Positions 1 through 9,600 of a stretch of 64,000 nt of DNA are shown here, piece after piece. The notes beneath the pieces were generated by a model, which saw only the letters and a program-made list of their open reading frames with translations, was not told where the DNA came from and made no database searches. The position numbers and the translations under genes are program-made. This stretch comes from Bin87 sp963665395 (GTDB lineage: Bacteria > Chloroflexota > Dehalococcoidia > Lucifugimonadales > UBA3495). The DNA is taken from contig OY762251.1 in the NCBI GenBank assembly GCA_963665395.2, positions 868,001 through 932,000 of the forward strand, written 5' to 3'. Position 1 is the stretch's first letter, and every line of letters starts with the position of its first letter.

Positions 1-2
1 TA

Positions 3-251
3 CTTACCTACCAGTACGGGTTTGGGGAAATCTTCTTCCGCCCCGGTCTGGACCTGAAATCCCGGGTAGTGTGCGCAACGGCTGCGCTCACGGCGTTGCG
101 GGCCGATGGCCAGTTGCGGAACCTCCTGCGCGCCGGGCCTCGGGTGGGCCTCTCCAAGGAAGAGATGGTGGAGGCGCTGATCCAGACCGGAGGATACGCG
201 GGCTATCCGGCGGCGCTGAACGCCATCTCCATAGCGGCCGAGGTCTTGTAG
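3..251 (+). CDS. Carboxymuconolactone decarboxylase (CMD) family protein, 5'-truncated
   Basis: The reading frame is open from the left edge and ends at a TAG at 249-251, so the N-terminus lies outside the window. The visible 82 residues include LKSRVVCATAALTAL, then SKEEMVEALIQTGGYAGYPAALNA, the usual CMD/AhpD-like helical core, in which a conserved 'YAGYPAALNA' helix closes the fold. No CxxC redox pair lies in the visible part, so a peroxidase role is not supported. A GTG at 69 could be read as a start, but homologous sequence continues upstream of it. The substrate cannot be told from the sequence. Confidence 0.75.
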   Translation, partial: LTYQYGFGEIFFRPGLDLKSRVVCATAALTALRADGQLRNLLRAGPRVGLSKEEMVEALIQTGGYAGYPAALNAISIAAEVL

Positions 252-254
252 ATT

Positions 255-349
255 GTCAGAAGCAGGATTTACCGGATTGGATGATCCCCTGCCGTCGAAC
301 GATCTTAATCCTGGTAATCCGTCAAATCCTGGTAATCCTGCTTCTGACA
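255..349. repeat. Dispersed inverted-repeat element (GTCAGAAGCAGGAT family), copy 1
   Basis: Starts with TGTCAGAAGCAGGATTT and ends with its inverted partner AATCCTGCTTCTGACA, with several 'aatcctggtaatcc' motifs inside. Two related elements lie at 51341-51429 and 55605-55758. It begins just after the stop codon of the CMD gene and fills most of the gap to the next gene. Confidence 0.8.
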
Positions 350-388
350 TTCCTCATAATATAGGCCACCACCGCCGGGAGGACCGTT

Positions 389-1177
389 ATGACTGCCGTT
401 GACTACTCCGTGCTGGACAACCCCGAGACGTCGGCTCGCTCGTTTCATCCATTGCGAGGGTGGACCGATACGCCGCCGGGGGCGGTGGACTACGGGATTA
501 CCGTGGCCGATGGAACCACGCTATCGTCCCGGTTTTTCGCGGTGGGGCGAGAAAACCCCACCGTGCTGTTTTTCTACGGCGGCGGCGAGAATGTTGCCCG
601 CTACGACGAGATCGCGCCGCATTACAATGGAATCGGCGCGAACTTTTTTGTCGCCGACTACCGGGGCTTCGGCGCGTCCAGTGGATCGCCAAGTTTCAGC
701 GCCATACTGTCGGACGCCCACGCGGCGCTGGACTGGCTCCAGGAGACGATGCAGGTGTTGCGGTTCACGGGACCGCTGTACGTCATGGGACGCTCCATGG
801 GTCGTCACTCCGCCGGGGAACTTGCCATTACCGCCGGAGACCGGATCAACGGCGTCATCATCGAGAGCGGGCGGCCCAACCTGGGACGGATCGCCGAGGG
901 ACTGGAGCCGACGGTGGCGCAGGCCCTGGAGGACAACTACCAGGCCAAGTTCTATGCCATCGACATTCCCGCGCTGGTGATCCACGGTCAGTGGGATGAA
1001 TCGGCGCCGCTGGCCGAAGCGGTAGATATGTTCAACAAGCTGGAAACCCCCAACAAGCACCTGGAAATCATTCCGGGGGCAGGGCATAACGACCTGATGT
1101 ACGTGGGCTTCCGGGAGTATTTCCGCGCTATCAGGGGCTTCATGACGCGGTACGGCGGGTCGATTCCCCACCGCTAG
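389..1177 (+). CDS. Alpha/beta hydrolase, serine-hydrolase fold
   Basis: 262 residues, cytoplasmic, no signal peptide. The nucleophile elbow is GRSMG with Ser136, the acid is probably Asp203 in HGQWDE, and the base is His233 in GAGHND, giving a complete catalytic triad in family order. The FFYGGGENVARY strand-turn around residues 61-72 would supply the oxyanion hole. The YRGFGASSGSPS segment is typical of the Bem46/BAAT-like 'alpha/beta hydrolase' group. The ATG at 389 follows a GGAGG at 377-381, which supports this start. Substrate unknown; esterase or thioesterase activity are both possible. It is followed 49 bp later by the lhr gene on the same strand. Confidence 0.85.
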   Translation: MTAVDYSVLDNPETSARSFHPLRGWTDTPPGAVDYGITVADGTTLSSRFFAVGRENPTVLFFYGGGENVARYDEIAPHYNGIGANFFVADYRGFGASSGSPSFSAILSDAHAALDWLQETMQVLRFTGPLYVMGRSMGRHSAGELAITAGDRINGVIIESGRPNLGRIAEGLEPTVAQALEDNYQAKFYAIDIPALVIHGQWDESAPLAEAVDMFNKLETPNKHLEIIPGAGHNDLMYVGFREYFRAIRGFMTRYGGSIPHR

Positions 1178-1213
1178 TGACGCCGGAGGGGATGCGCTCC
1201 CGCGGCGCTGTGT

Positions 1214-1219
1214 TAAAAT
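1214..1219 (+). promoter_or_regulatory. Putative -10 box, nearly leaderless lhr transcript
   Basis: TAAAAT lies only 7 nt before the lhr ATG at 1227. If used, transcription would begin at or next to the start codon. No ribosome-binding site separates them. No convincing -35 was seen. Confidence 0.35.
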
Positions 1220-1226
1220 TCCAGCC

Positions 1227-4200
1227 ATGCCGCTCTCCGCGTTTCATCCCATCATTCAACGCTGGTTCCGCAGCCGGTTCGACGCTCCTACGGAGGCACA
1301 GGCTGCCGGGTGGCCGGCCATTGCCCAGGGGCGGCACACCCTCATCGCCGCTCCCACCGGATCGGGCAAGACCCTGACCGCCTTCCTGACCTGCATCGAT
1401 CAACTGGTGCGGCAAGGGATGGAGACCGGGCTGCCCGACGCCACGCAGGTAGTCTATGTTTCGCCGCTGAAAGCCCTGTCCAACGACATCCAGAAAAACC
1501 TGGCAACCCCATTGGCAGAGATCGCCGCCCTGGCCGAGGAGACCGGAACGCCGATACCGCAGATCACCACGGCGGTGCGCACCGGCGACACCCCGGCGTC
1601 GGAACGGCAGAAGCTGGCCAAGCGACCGCCGCACATCCTCATCACTACCCCGGAGTCGCTGTACATCCTGCTGACCTCGGACAGCGGGCGGCGCGGACTG
1701 AAACACGTTCGGACGCTCATCCTGGACGAGATTCACGCCGTGGCCGACGACAAGCGCGGCGCGCACCTGGCCCTGTCGGCGGAGCGTCTGTGCCAGCTAT
1801 CCGAGGAACCGGTAACCCGCATCGGCTTGTCCGCCACCCAGCGGCCATTGTCCGAAATGGCCCGTTTCCTGGTGGGCAACCGGCACATCGACGCCGAGGG
1901 GAATCCCGATTGCGTGGTCGTGGACACGGGCCGGCGCCGCAAGGTTGACCTGTCCGTGGCGCTGCCGGAGCAGGAACTCGGCCCCATCGCCACGCATGAA
2001 ATCTGGGGCGAAACCCTGGACGCCATTGCCGGTCTGACCGAGACCCACGCCATCACGCTGGTGTTCGTCAACACCCGGCGGCTGGTGGAACGGGTAGCGC
2101 ACCAGCTTTCGGCGCGCCTGGGCGAGGAGGCGGTGGTCGCCCACCACGGCAGCCTGTCCCGGGAACGGCGGTGGGACGCCGAGCAGAAGCTGAAGAACGG
2201 GCAGGTCAAGGTATGCGTCGCCACCGCCTCGCTGGAACTTGGCATCGACATCGGCGAGATCGACCTGGTCTGCCAGATTGGTTCGCCCCGCTCCATCGGA
2301 TTGCTGGTGCAGCGGGTGGGACGGTCAGGACACACCGTTGGCGGCGTGCCGAAGGGCAAGCTGTTCCCGCTGACCAGGGACGAAATGCTGGAATGCGCCG
2401 CGCTGTCCCGGGCGCTGCGGCGCGGCAATTTGGACACCTTCGTAATTCCGTCGTGGCCGCTGGACGTGATGGCCCAGCAGATGGTGGCCGCCTGCGCCGC
2501 GGAAGACTGGGATGAGGATGCGCTGTTCGAGCTGTGCCGGCGGGCTTACCCCTACCGGGATTTGCCGCGAGACAGGTTCGACCAGGTGGTGGAGTCGCTT
2601 TCCCAGGGATTTGCCCCTCGGCTGGGACGGAACGGCGCTCACCTGCACCGGGACGGCATCAACCACAAGGTGAAAGGACGCCGGGGCGCCCGCCTCGCCG
2701 CCCTGACCAGCGGCGGGGCCATTCCCGACAACGCCGATTACGACGTGGTGGCCGACCCGGAAGGGACTTTCGTCGGCACCGTCAACGAGGACTTCGCCAT
2801 TGAGAGCATGGCCGGCGACGTTTTCCTGCTGGGCAACACGCCCTGGAAAATCCGCCGGGTGGAAAGCGGGCGGGTTCGGGTCGAAGACGCCCAGGGCAAT
2901 TTGCCCACCATTCCCTTCTGGCTGGGCGAAGCCCCCGGCCGCACCTGGGAACTCTCCGACGAGATTTCGCAACTGCGGGAGGGCATTGACCGGCTTTTGG
3001 ACAATCCGCAGAACGCCGAGGCGTGGCTGGCGTCCGAAGCCGGAGTATCAGCGGAGGTTGCCCGGCAGTTGGTGGCTTATCTGATAGAAGGAAAACGGGT
3101 GCTGGGTGTGGTCCCCACCGCCGGGCGGGTGGTGGCCGAGCGGTTTTTTGACGAGAGCGGCGGGATGCAACTGGTGATTCACGCTCCCTTCGGCGCGGCC
3201 ATCAACCGGGCCTGGGGCATGGCCCTGCGGAAGCGCATCTGCCGCGCCTTTGACTTCGAGCTCCAGGCCACGGCCACCGACGACGGCTTGAACTTTTCCC
3301 TGGGCCCCAGCATGGCCTTTCCCGTGGGCGACGTGTTCAACTATCTTTCGCCCAACACGGTGGAAGAAGTTCTGACGCAAGCGGTGTTCCAGACTCCGCT
3401 GTTCGGAACGCGCTGGCGTTGGAACGCTTCGCGTTTTCTGGCCCTGCTGCGGTACAGCGGCGGCAAGAAGGTGCCGGCGCCGCTGCAAAGAATGCGCTCC
3501 GACGACCTGCTGGCCGCCGTGTTCCCGGCGCAGGTGCAGTGCCAGGACAACGCTATGCCGGGGGACATCGAGCCGCCGGACCACCCGCTGGTGTTCGAGA
3601 CCACCCGCGACTGCCTCACCGAGGCGATGAGCCTGGAAGGGCTGAAGAACGTGCTGGCGTCCATCCGTTCCGGCGAGATAGAGGTGTTCGCTAAAGACAC
3701 GGTGCAGCCGTCGGTGTTCGCGCACCAGATTCTCAACGCCATGCCCTATGCCTTCCTGGACGACGCGCCGTTGGAGGAGCGGCGAGCCCGGGCCGTGTCC
3801 CTGCGCCGCGCCCTGCCGGAGGACGCCCGCGACCTGTCGGCGCTGGACCAGGATGCTATCCGGGAAGAGACGGCCTACGCATGGCCGGCCATCCGCGACG
3901 CCGATGAGCTTCACGACGCCCTGCTGACTCTGGGCGTGGCTCCGCCGGATGAGCTGACGTTGCGCACCGAGACAGCCTCGCGTGAGATGGTCCGCGGATG
4001 GCTGGAAAACCTGGCCCAAGGGGGAAGGGCATTACGCATAATCCTACGGGATGATGCGACGCTGTGGCTGGCCGCCGAACACGCCGGACTCGCCGCCGCT
4101 GCCTACCCGGATGCCGCGCTGGAAGGAAAGGGCAGCCTGCTGCCACCGGCCGGTGGACGTGGTGGGGATGAAATTGAGCGAGAGGATGCGGTACTCCACA

Positions 4201-5678
4201 TGGTGCGGGGTTGGGCCGAGTCCTCCGGCCCCTTCACCGCCGGCGAGATGGCCGGGCTGCTCGGCCTATCCGTATCCGACGTCGATACTGCTGTGGCCGG
4301 ACTGGAAAACGAGGGGCTGATACTGCGGGGCAGTTTTCGCTCCGGCGTGGCCGAAGAGGAGTTCTGCGACCGGCGGATTCTGGCGCGCATCCACCGGGCC
4401 ACGGTGGGCCGGCTGCGGCGGGAGATCGAGCCGGTTCCGCAAGCGTCCTTCATGCGCTTCCTGTTTCGGTGGCAGAATTCGGCCAACGGCTGGCAAGCGG
4501 CCGGCGAGGGCGGCCTGCTGGATGTCATCGACACGCTCCAGGGGTTCGAGGTTGCCGCCGCGGCGTGGGAATCGGAGTTGCTGCCGCGCCGCGTCTCGGA
4601 CTACGATCCGGATCTGCTGGATCGTCTATGCACCGGCGGAGAGGTCGTTTGGGGGCGTTTGGCCCGCGGGAACAGCGTTGCGTCAGGCAACGGCGCCGGT
4701 ACGCGGGCCGCTCCGTTGACCCGCAATTCGGGCATTACGCTGTGCCTCCGGGAGTCGTTGGGTTGGCTGTTGGACACGGCTCCCGAGAGCGTTGACGGCC
4801 TGAAGGGAGCGACGGCGGAGATACTGCAAGTCCTGTCCGACCGGGGCGCGTGCTTCCAGAGCGACTTGATTGCCCACACCCGACGCCTGCCGTCGGACGT
4901 GGAGGAGGCCCTGTGGACGCTGGCGGCCAACGGCCTGGTAACATGCGACAGCGTTATCCCCCTCCGCGCCCGCATTGAGGGGAAAAAACACCGGGGCCGG
5001 GCCGACCGGAAACGCCCCCGCAGCAACGGCAGCCGCGGATCCGGTTCCCCCTGCACCCAACCCGGCGGCAACCAACTCCCGGCGTCCCAACGCTCGCGCG
5101 CGCAGCGGCAGATCAGCGCCGGACGGTGGTCCCTGCTGGAGCGCCTTGACCCGGTGGAAGATCCCCTGGAAGCCAAAGCCATGCAGCTGCTGCACCGGTA
5201 CGGCGTGGTTTTCCCGGAGTTGATGGCGCGGGAAAGGATTCTGCCCCGCTGGCGGGATTTGGCGCGGATTTATCGCCGCCTGGAGGCCAGGGGAGAGATT
5301 CGGGGCGGCCGGTTCGTATCCGGTTTCGTCGGCGAGCAGTTCGCGCTGCCCGACGCCGTAACAGCCCTGCGGGAAGCCCACCGCGCCCCGGCCGCCGGCG
5401 CCCTGGAAGTCGTTTCCGCTTGCGATCCGCTGAACCTGGTCGGCATTGTCACGCCCGGCGAGCGGGTTCCGTCTCAGCCGGGGAACCGGGTGGTGTTCCG
5501 CGATGGCGTTCCGGTGGCGTCGCTGGAAAAGGGCATTGTCGTCAACCGCTGCAACGCCGATGCCGACGCTATGACCGCCGCCGTAGATCTCCTCTACGGT
5601 CCCATCGGGCATTCCCCGGCGGAACGGCGGCGGCCTTTCGACACTTACCCGGAAAAGGGTTCAGTACAGGTGGCATGA
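1227..5678 (+). CDS. lhr: Lhr-type large superfamily 2 DNA/RNA helicase
   Basis: 1483 residues, close to the ~1500 of full-length bacterial Lhr, so both the helicase core and the long C-terminal region are present. Motif I APTGSGKT is at 42-49, motif II DEIH at 167-170 and motif III SAT at 202-204. Motif VI follows further on as QRVGRSGHTVGG. Family members are ATP-dependent 3'-5' translocases that unwind DNA or RNA:DNA hybrids and are linked to DNA repair. A basic, low-complexity stretch (KKHRGRADRKRPRSNGSRGS) near residue 1250 looks like a linker before the C-terminal winged-helix region. The 3' end overlaps the convergent ABC ATPase gene by 18 bp. Confidence 0.93.
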   Translation: MPLSAFHPIIQRWFRSRFDAPTEAQAAGWPAIAQGRHTLIAAPTGSGKTLTAFLTCIDQLVRQGMETGLPDATQVVYVSPLKALSNDIQKNLATPLAEIAALAEETGTPIPQITTAVRTGDTPASERQKLAKRPPHILITTPESLYILLTSDSGRRGLKHVRTLILDEIHAVADDKRGAHLALSAERLCQLSEEPVTRIGLSATQRPLSEMARFLVGNRHIDAEGNPDCVVVDTGRRRKVDLSVALPEQELGPIATHEIWGETLDAIAGLTETHAITLVFVNTRRLVERVAHQLSARLGEEAVVAHHGSLSRERRWDAEQKLKNGQVKVCVATASLELGIDIGEIDLVCQIGSPRSIGLLVQRVGRSGHTVGGVPKGKLFPLTRDEMLECAALSRALRRGNLDTFVIPSWPLDVMAQQMVAACAAEDWDEDALFELCRRAYPYRDLPRDRFDQVVESLSQGFAPRLGRNGAHLHRDGINHKVKGRRGARLAALTSGGAIPDNADYDVVADPEGTFVGTVNEDFAIESMAGDVFLLGNTPWKIRRVESGRVRVEDAQGNLPTIPFWLGEAPGRTWELSDEISQLREGIDRLLDNPQNAEAWLASEAGVSAEVARQLVAYLIEGKRVLGVVPTAGRVVAERFFDESGGMQLVIHAPFGAAINRAWGMALRKRICRAFDFELQATATDDGLNFSLGPSMAFPVGDVFNYLSPNTVEEVLTQAVFQTPLFGTRWRWNASRFLALLRYSGGKKVPAPLQRMRSDDLLAAVFPAQVQCQDNAMPGDIEPPDHPLVFETTRDCLTEAMSLEGLKNVLASIRSGEIEVFAKDTVQPSVFAHQILNAMPYAFLDDAPLEERRARAVSLRRALPEDARDLSALDQDAIREETAYAWPAIRDADELHDALLTLGVAPPDELTLRTETASREMVRGWLENLAQGGRALRIILRDDATLWLAAEHAGLAAAAYPDAALEGKGSLLPPAGGRGGDEIEREDAVLHMVRGWAESSGPFTAGEMAGLLGLSVSDVDTAVAGLENEGLILRGSFRSGVAEEEFCDRRILARIHRATVGRLRREIEPVPQASFMRFLFRWQNSANGWQAAGEGGLLDVIDTLQGFEVAAAAWESELLPRRVSDYDPDLLDRLCTGGEVVWGRLARGNSVASGNGAGTRAAPLTRNSGITLCLRESLGWLLDTAPESVDGLKGATAEILQVLSDRGACFQSDLIAHTRRLPSDVEEALWTLAANGLVTCDSVIPLRARIEGKKHRGRADRKRPRSNGSRGSGSPCTQPGGNQLPASQRSRAQRQISAGRWSLLERLDPVEDPLEAKAMQLLHRYGVVFPELMARERILPRWRDLARIYRRLEARGEIRGGRFVSGFVGEQFALPDAVTALREAHRAPAAGALEVVSACDPLNLVGIVTPGERVPSQPGNRVVFRDGVPVASLEKGIVVNRCNADADAMTAAVDLLYGPIGHSPAERRRPFDTYPEKGSVQVA

Positions 5679-6671
5679 AACGACGTGCCCGGGCGCCATC
5701 TCCCTTACCGGGGGAATCACGGTTGAACACGGTTCGATCACGAAGGGACATCGGGGATGGAAACGGCACCCTTCCGGCGGGTTCAACGGCGAAGGCACCT
5801 CGCCGGTCAGGATCATTTCTTCCTGCTCGATGTCCGGGTGCGAGGGCAGAGCCGCGTTCATCAGCGCCTTGGTGTAAGGATGCGATGCGTTGTCAAACAG
5901 CTGTTTGGTCGGCCCGAACTCGACAATCTGTCCCAGGTACATCACGGCCACCCAATCGCACATATAGCGGACCGTCGCCAAGTGGTGAGCGATCAGCAGG
6001 TAGCTCACGTTGTATTCCTGCTGGAGGTCTTTCAGCAGGTTCATGATCTGGGCGCGGATCGAGACGTCCAGAGCGGACACGGGTTCGTCGAGCACTATGA
6101 CGCGCGGCTCCACGGACAAGGCGCGGGCAATCGCCAGTCGTTGCCGCTGTCCGCCACTGAACTCATGTGGATAAAGATTTGCGTGATAACTGCTCAACCC
6201 CACGTCTCCGAGCAGCTTGGAGACCCGGTCCTGCATCTCCCGCCGGCTGAGGTTGAGGTTGATGACCATGGGTTCGGCGATGAGGTCGCGCACGCGCATC
6301 CTGGGGTTCAACGAGCTCCAGGGATCTTGGAAAACGGCTTGTACCGAACTCCGGTACGACCGGCGCTCGTCCGCGGTGGCGTTGTGAATTTCCTTCCCCT
6401 GATACCGGATGGTTCCTTCGGTGGGTTCTTCCAGTTGCAGGAGCATTTTCGCCGTGGTGCTCTTGCCGCATCCGGACTCGCCCACGATGCCGAGGGTTTC
6501 ACCGGCTCGGATCTGAAACGATATGCCGTCCACCGCTTTGATCCAGCCGGTCACTTTAGAAACCAGCAGGCCCTTGGTGACCGGGAAGTATTTTTTCAGG
6601 CCCTCCGCCTCCAGCAGCACCTCGTTTCCGGTATCTGCCATCGGCCTGGCGTCCAGAGTAGTGGTGGTCAT
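5661..6671 (-). CDS. Peptide-type ABC transporter ATP-binding protein (OppF/DppF-like)
   Basis: 336 residues from the ATG at 6671. Walker A GESGCGKS (64-71), signature FSGGQRQRLAIARAL and Walker B VIVLDEPVSALD are intact, and the C-terminal CRFHPRCPF motif is the oligopeptide/dipeptide 'oligo_HPY' extension. I prefer this ATG to a TTG 15 nt upstream because it has GGAGG 8 nt before it and overlaps the stop of the upstream OppD-like gene as ATGA, indicating translational coupling. It is the last gene of a minus-strand importer operon and powers uptake with its OppD-like partner. The substrate is not evident; peptides, nickel chelates or other small ligands are handled by this family. Confidence 0.93.
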   Translation of the reverse strand: MTTTTLDARPMADTGNEVLLEAEGLKKYFPVTKGLLVSKVTGWIKAVDGISFQIRAGETLGIVGESGCGKSTTAKMLLQLEEPTEGTIRYQGKEIHNATADERRSYRSSVQAVFQDPWSSLNPRMRVRDLIAEPMVINLNLSRREMQDRVSKLLGDVGLSSYHANLYPHEFSGGQRQRLAIARALSVEPRVIVLDEPVSALDVSIRAQIMNLLKDLQQEYNVSYLLIAHHLATVRYMCDWVAVMYLGQIVEFGPTKQLFDNASHPYTKALMNAALPSHPDIEQEEMILTGEVPSPLNPPEGCRFHPRCPFVIEPCSTVIPPVREMAPGHVVSCHLY

Positions 6672-7660
6672 TCGAGCCTCCAGCAAGCCGCGTAGTGGCT
6701 ATCCGTTACGCTGAACTCGGACGGATAGACTTGAGAGCACTTGTCCATCGCGTACTGACACCGGGGTGCGAAGGGGCAGCCGGGCGGCAGGTCGTGGAGG
6801 GTGGGCGGCTGGCCCTCAATGGAGTACAGCCGCTCCACGTCCTCCTCCAGTTTCGGCACCGAGGACAACAGCGCTTCCGTATAGGGATGGGACGGGTTGT
6901 TGAATATGTCCCGAACGTCGCCCATCTCAACGATGCGTCCGGCATACATCACCGCCACGCGGTCGCACATCTTGGCGACGATACCGAAGTCGTGAGTGAT
7001 GAAGATCAGCGCGATGTCCGACGCTTCCTGAAGTTCCTTCAGGAGCTTCAGGTACTGGGCCTGGATCGTAACGTCCAGCGACGTGGTCGGTTCGTCGGCG
7101 ATCAGCACCATTGGCTCGCAGGATATGCCGATGGCTCCCACCACACGTTGACGCATACCGCCGCTCATTTGGTGCGGATAGTCGCGCACCCGGGTTTCCG
7201 CCGCCGGTATGTTGACTTTCCGCAGGACGTCCAGCACCTGCTGCACTACCGTGCGTTTGGGAATGTCCTGGTGAATCTTGATGGCTTCGCCCACCTGGTT
7301 GCCAATGGAAAAGACCGGATTCAGGGACGTCATCGGGTCCTGGATGATGAGCGCGATCTGGCTTCCCCGGACGGCGCTCATCTCTTTATCGGACAGCTGC
7401 ACCAGGTCCTGGCCTTCCAGGAGTATTCTGCCGTCCACGATTTGCCCCGGCGGGCTGGGGATCAACCGCATCAGTGACAGCATGGTCACCGATTTGCCGG
7501 ACCCGGACTCGCCGACGATGCCCAGCGTTTCGCCTTTCCTGAGGTCAAAACTCACGCCGTCAACCGCCTTGACCGTACCCCAGCGGGTTTCAAAGTAGGT
7601 TTTCAGCCCATCTACCTGCAATACCACAGGGTTTCCATTGACAGCCGTATTGGTACTCAT
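6668..7660 (-). CDS. Peptide-type ABC transporter ATP-binding protein (OppD/DppD-like)
   Basis: 330 residues. Walker A GESGSGKS is at 50-57, the signature is MSGGMRQRV, Walker B is LIADEPTTSLD, and the C-terminus carries PPGCPFAPRC of the oligo_HPY domain. It pairs with the downstream OppF-like protein as the two-ATPase motor typical of the Opp/Dpp class. The stop overlaps the downstream start by 4 nt. The ATG at 7660 begins MSTNTAVNGN, and conserved sequence begins by residue 12, so the start is plausible. Confidence 0.93.
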   Translation of the reverse strand: MSTNTAVNGNPVVLQVDGLKTYFETRWGTVKAVDGVSFDLRKGETLGIVGESGSGKSVTMLSLMRLIPSPPGQIVDGRILLEGQDLVQLSDKEMSAVRGSQIALIIQDPMTSLNPVFSIGNQVGEAIKIHQDIPKRTVVQQVLDVLRKVNIPAAETRVRDYPHQMSGGMRQRVVGAIGISCEPMVLIADEPTTSLDVTIQAQYLKLLKELQEASDIALIFITHDFGIVAKMCDRVAVMYAGRIVEMGDVRDIFNNPSHPYTEALLSSVPKLEEDVERLYSIEGQPPTLHDLPPGCPFAPRCQYAMDKCSQVYPSEFSVTDSHYAACWRLE

Positions 7661-7721
7661 GCTTCAGTTCACTTCCCAGCTCAGGAGAGCGTTGGTTCTC
7701 GGTGATTGCGGCCCCGCGCTG

Positions 7722-8621
7722 CTAGTTCAGTTGCCTGAGCCTGGGATCGAGCCGATCCCTCAGCCAGTCGCCAAACAAGTTCATCGACAGCACCGTCATC
7801 ATTATAGCCAACCCGGGCATTGTGGAAATCCACCAGGCCACGGCCAGACGGTCCCGGCCATCGGACACCATCGATCCCCACGCGGGCGTAGGCGGAGGAA
7901 CTCCCGCGCCCAGGAAGCTGAGCGTGGATTCCAACAGGATGACGATGCCCACTTCCAACGTCGCCAGCACAATCAGGGTGTTAATCACGCCGGGGAAGAT
8001 GTGGATGAACAGGATGCGCGGGGTGGACGCTCCGGCAACCTTGGCCAGGGCGACGAAGTCCATGGTTTTAAGTTGCAGCACTTCGCCGCGCACGTTTCTC
8101 GCAAAACGGGGCCACACGGCAATGGCCAGAACGGCCACGATGATCATGAAAGACTGGCCGAGGGCTAATACCAGCACCAGAGCCAGCAAAATGGTTGGTA
8201 TGGCCAGCTTGATGTCCACCACCCGCATCAGCAGCTCGTCGATCCAGCCGCCATACCAGCCCGCGGCGAGACCGCTGACTACACCGATCCCCATGCCCAC
8301 GCCCAGGGTTACGGCGGCGACGACCAATGAAATGCGGGCGCCGAATATGACCCGGCTCAGCATATCGCGGCCCAGGTGGTCGGTTCCCAGGAGGAATTTG
8401 TTGCTGCCGCCTTCTTCCCACGCCGGCGGGAGGTTGCGCTCGCGCAGACCGCCGCGCTCGGGGTCGTGGGGCGCGATGAGCGGGGCGAAGATTCCGGTGA
8501 GGACGAAAATCGTCAGAATGAGCATGGGAATGAGCGGCCAACGCCGCAACTGCCAGGCTTTCCTGGCGATGCGAACCGGCACCGGCGCCGGCTGTACGAC
8601 CAGAGTTGCTTCTGCTGCCAC
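7722..8621 (-). CDS. Peptide-type ABC transporter permease (DppC/OppC-like)
   Basis: 299 residues, inner membrane. An N-terminal hydrophobic segment (PLIPMLILTIFVLTGIFAPL) is followed by the OppC-type N-terminal sequence LIAPHDPERGG and then the binding-protein-dependent permease core. The EAA-loop region reads DFVALAKVAGASTPRILFIHIFPGV, which contacts the ATPase subunits. It has five to six predicted membrane helices. It lies between the other permease gene (gap 14 bp) and the OppD-like gene, as in canonical dpp operons. Confidence 0.92.
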   Translation of the reverse strand: MAAEATLVVQPAPVPVRIARKAWQLRRWPLIPMLILTIFVLTGIFAPLIAPHDPERGGLRERNLPPAWEEGGSNKFLLGTDHLGRDMLSRVIFGARISLVVAAVTLGVGMGIGVVSGLAAGWYGGWIDELLMRVVDIKLAIPTILLALVLVLALGQSFMIIVAVLAIAVWPRFARNVRGEVLQLKTMDFVALAKVAGASTPRILFIHIFPGVINTLIVLATLEVGIVILLESTLSFLGAGVPPPTPAWGSMVSDGRDRLAVAWWISTMPGLAIMMTVLSMNLFGDWLRDRLDPRLRQLN

Positions 8622-8635
8622 GATGCGCTCCTCCC

Positions 8636-9553
8636 CTATGCGTACCTGATCCTTGGATCAATGTAGGCGTACATTATGTCCACCAGCAAGGCCGCCGTAA
8701 CGTACATCAACGTGAATATTATCACGACGGCTTGCAGCAGCGGATAGTCGTTGCCGGCCAGCGCCTGGATGGCCAATTGCCCCAGCCCGGGCCAGGCGAA
8801 AACGGTTTCGACCACCAACGAGCCGGTTACCAGGCTGCCCAAAGTGACGCCCGCGAAGGTCAACACCGGGATCAAGGCGTTGCGCAAGGAATGTTTCCAG
8901 ATCACGACGTTGTTGGATACCCCCTTGGCCCGAGCCAGCTTGACGTACTCGGAGTCCATCACGTTCAACATGGCGGACCGCAGCAGCCGCAGGTTGGCCG
9001 CCGCGTAAAACCAGCCCAACGCCACGGCGGGCAGAACGATGCTGGAAATCTCCTGACGACCGTAAGGTGGCAGCCACTCCAACCGCACCGCAAACAGGAA
9101 CACCAGCATCAGCCCCAACCAGAAGACGGGCGCCGACTGCCCCACCAGGGCTACCACTTTCCCCATCATGTCAAGCACACTGCCTCGTTTCACCGCCGAC
9201 AGGATGCCCAAGGGCACGCCCACCACGACGGAGAAGATGAAGGCGGCCAGCCCCAATTGCAGTGTGGCCGGGATCCGCTCGATTATCACCTCCATGGAGG
9301 GGCGGCCCTCTTTGATGGACTCGCCAAAATCGCCCTTGAGCGCGCTGCCCAGGAAGATCCCGTACTGATGGTAATAGGGCTTGTCCAACCCGAGGGTCTC
9401 GGTGAGCCGGTCCCAGTCTTCCTGGGTGGAATAGTCGTCCAGATAGATATGCCTGGGGTCACCCGCCGCCCGGCTCATCACGAAGATGATGAGCGAAACG
9501 GCGAGCAACGTCAGCAGCGCGAGCAGGATGCGTCGCAACAGATACCGCTGCAT
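8636..9553 (-). CDS. Peptide-type ABC transporter permease (DppB/OppB-like)
   Basis: 305 residues, inner membrane. It starts MQRYLLRRILLALLTLLAVSLIIF, the standard DppB N-terminal helix. The EAA loop EYVKLARAKGVSNNVVIWKHSLRNALIPV is well conserved, as is the C-terminal AWPGLGQLAIQALAGNDYPLLQ. It is first of the permease pair; the small membrane protein gene upstream ends 48 bp before it. Confidence 0.93.
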   Translation of the reverse strand: MQRYLLRRILLALLTLLAVSLIIFVMSRAAGDPRHIYLDDYSTQEDWDRLTETLGLDKPYYHQYGIFLGSALKGDFGESIKEGRPSMEVIIERIPATLQLGLAAFIFSVVVGVPLGILSAVKRGSVLDMMGKVVALVGQSAPVFWLGLMLVFLFAVRLEWLPPYGRQEISSIVLPAVALGWFYAAANLRLLRSAMLNVMDSEYVKLARAKGVSNNVVIWKHSLRNALIPVLTFAGVTLGSLVTGSLVVETVFAWPGLGQLAIQALAGNDYPLLQAVVIIFTLMYVTAALLVDIMYAYIDPRIRYA

Positions 9554-9600
9554 ATTTCACTCCCTCGCAAAGGCGTTTTCCGGTCCCACGGTGGCGGCGG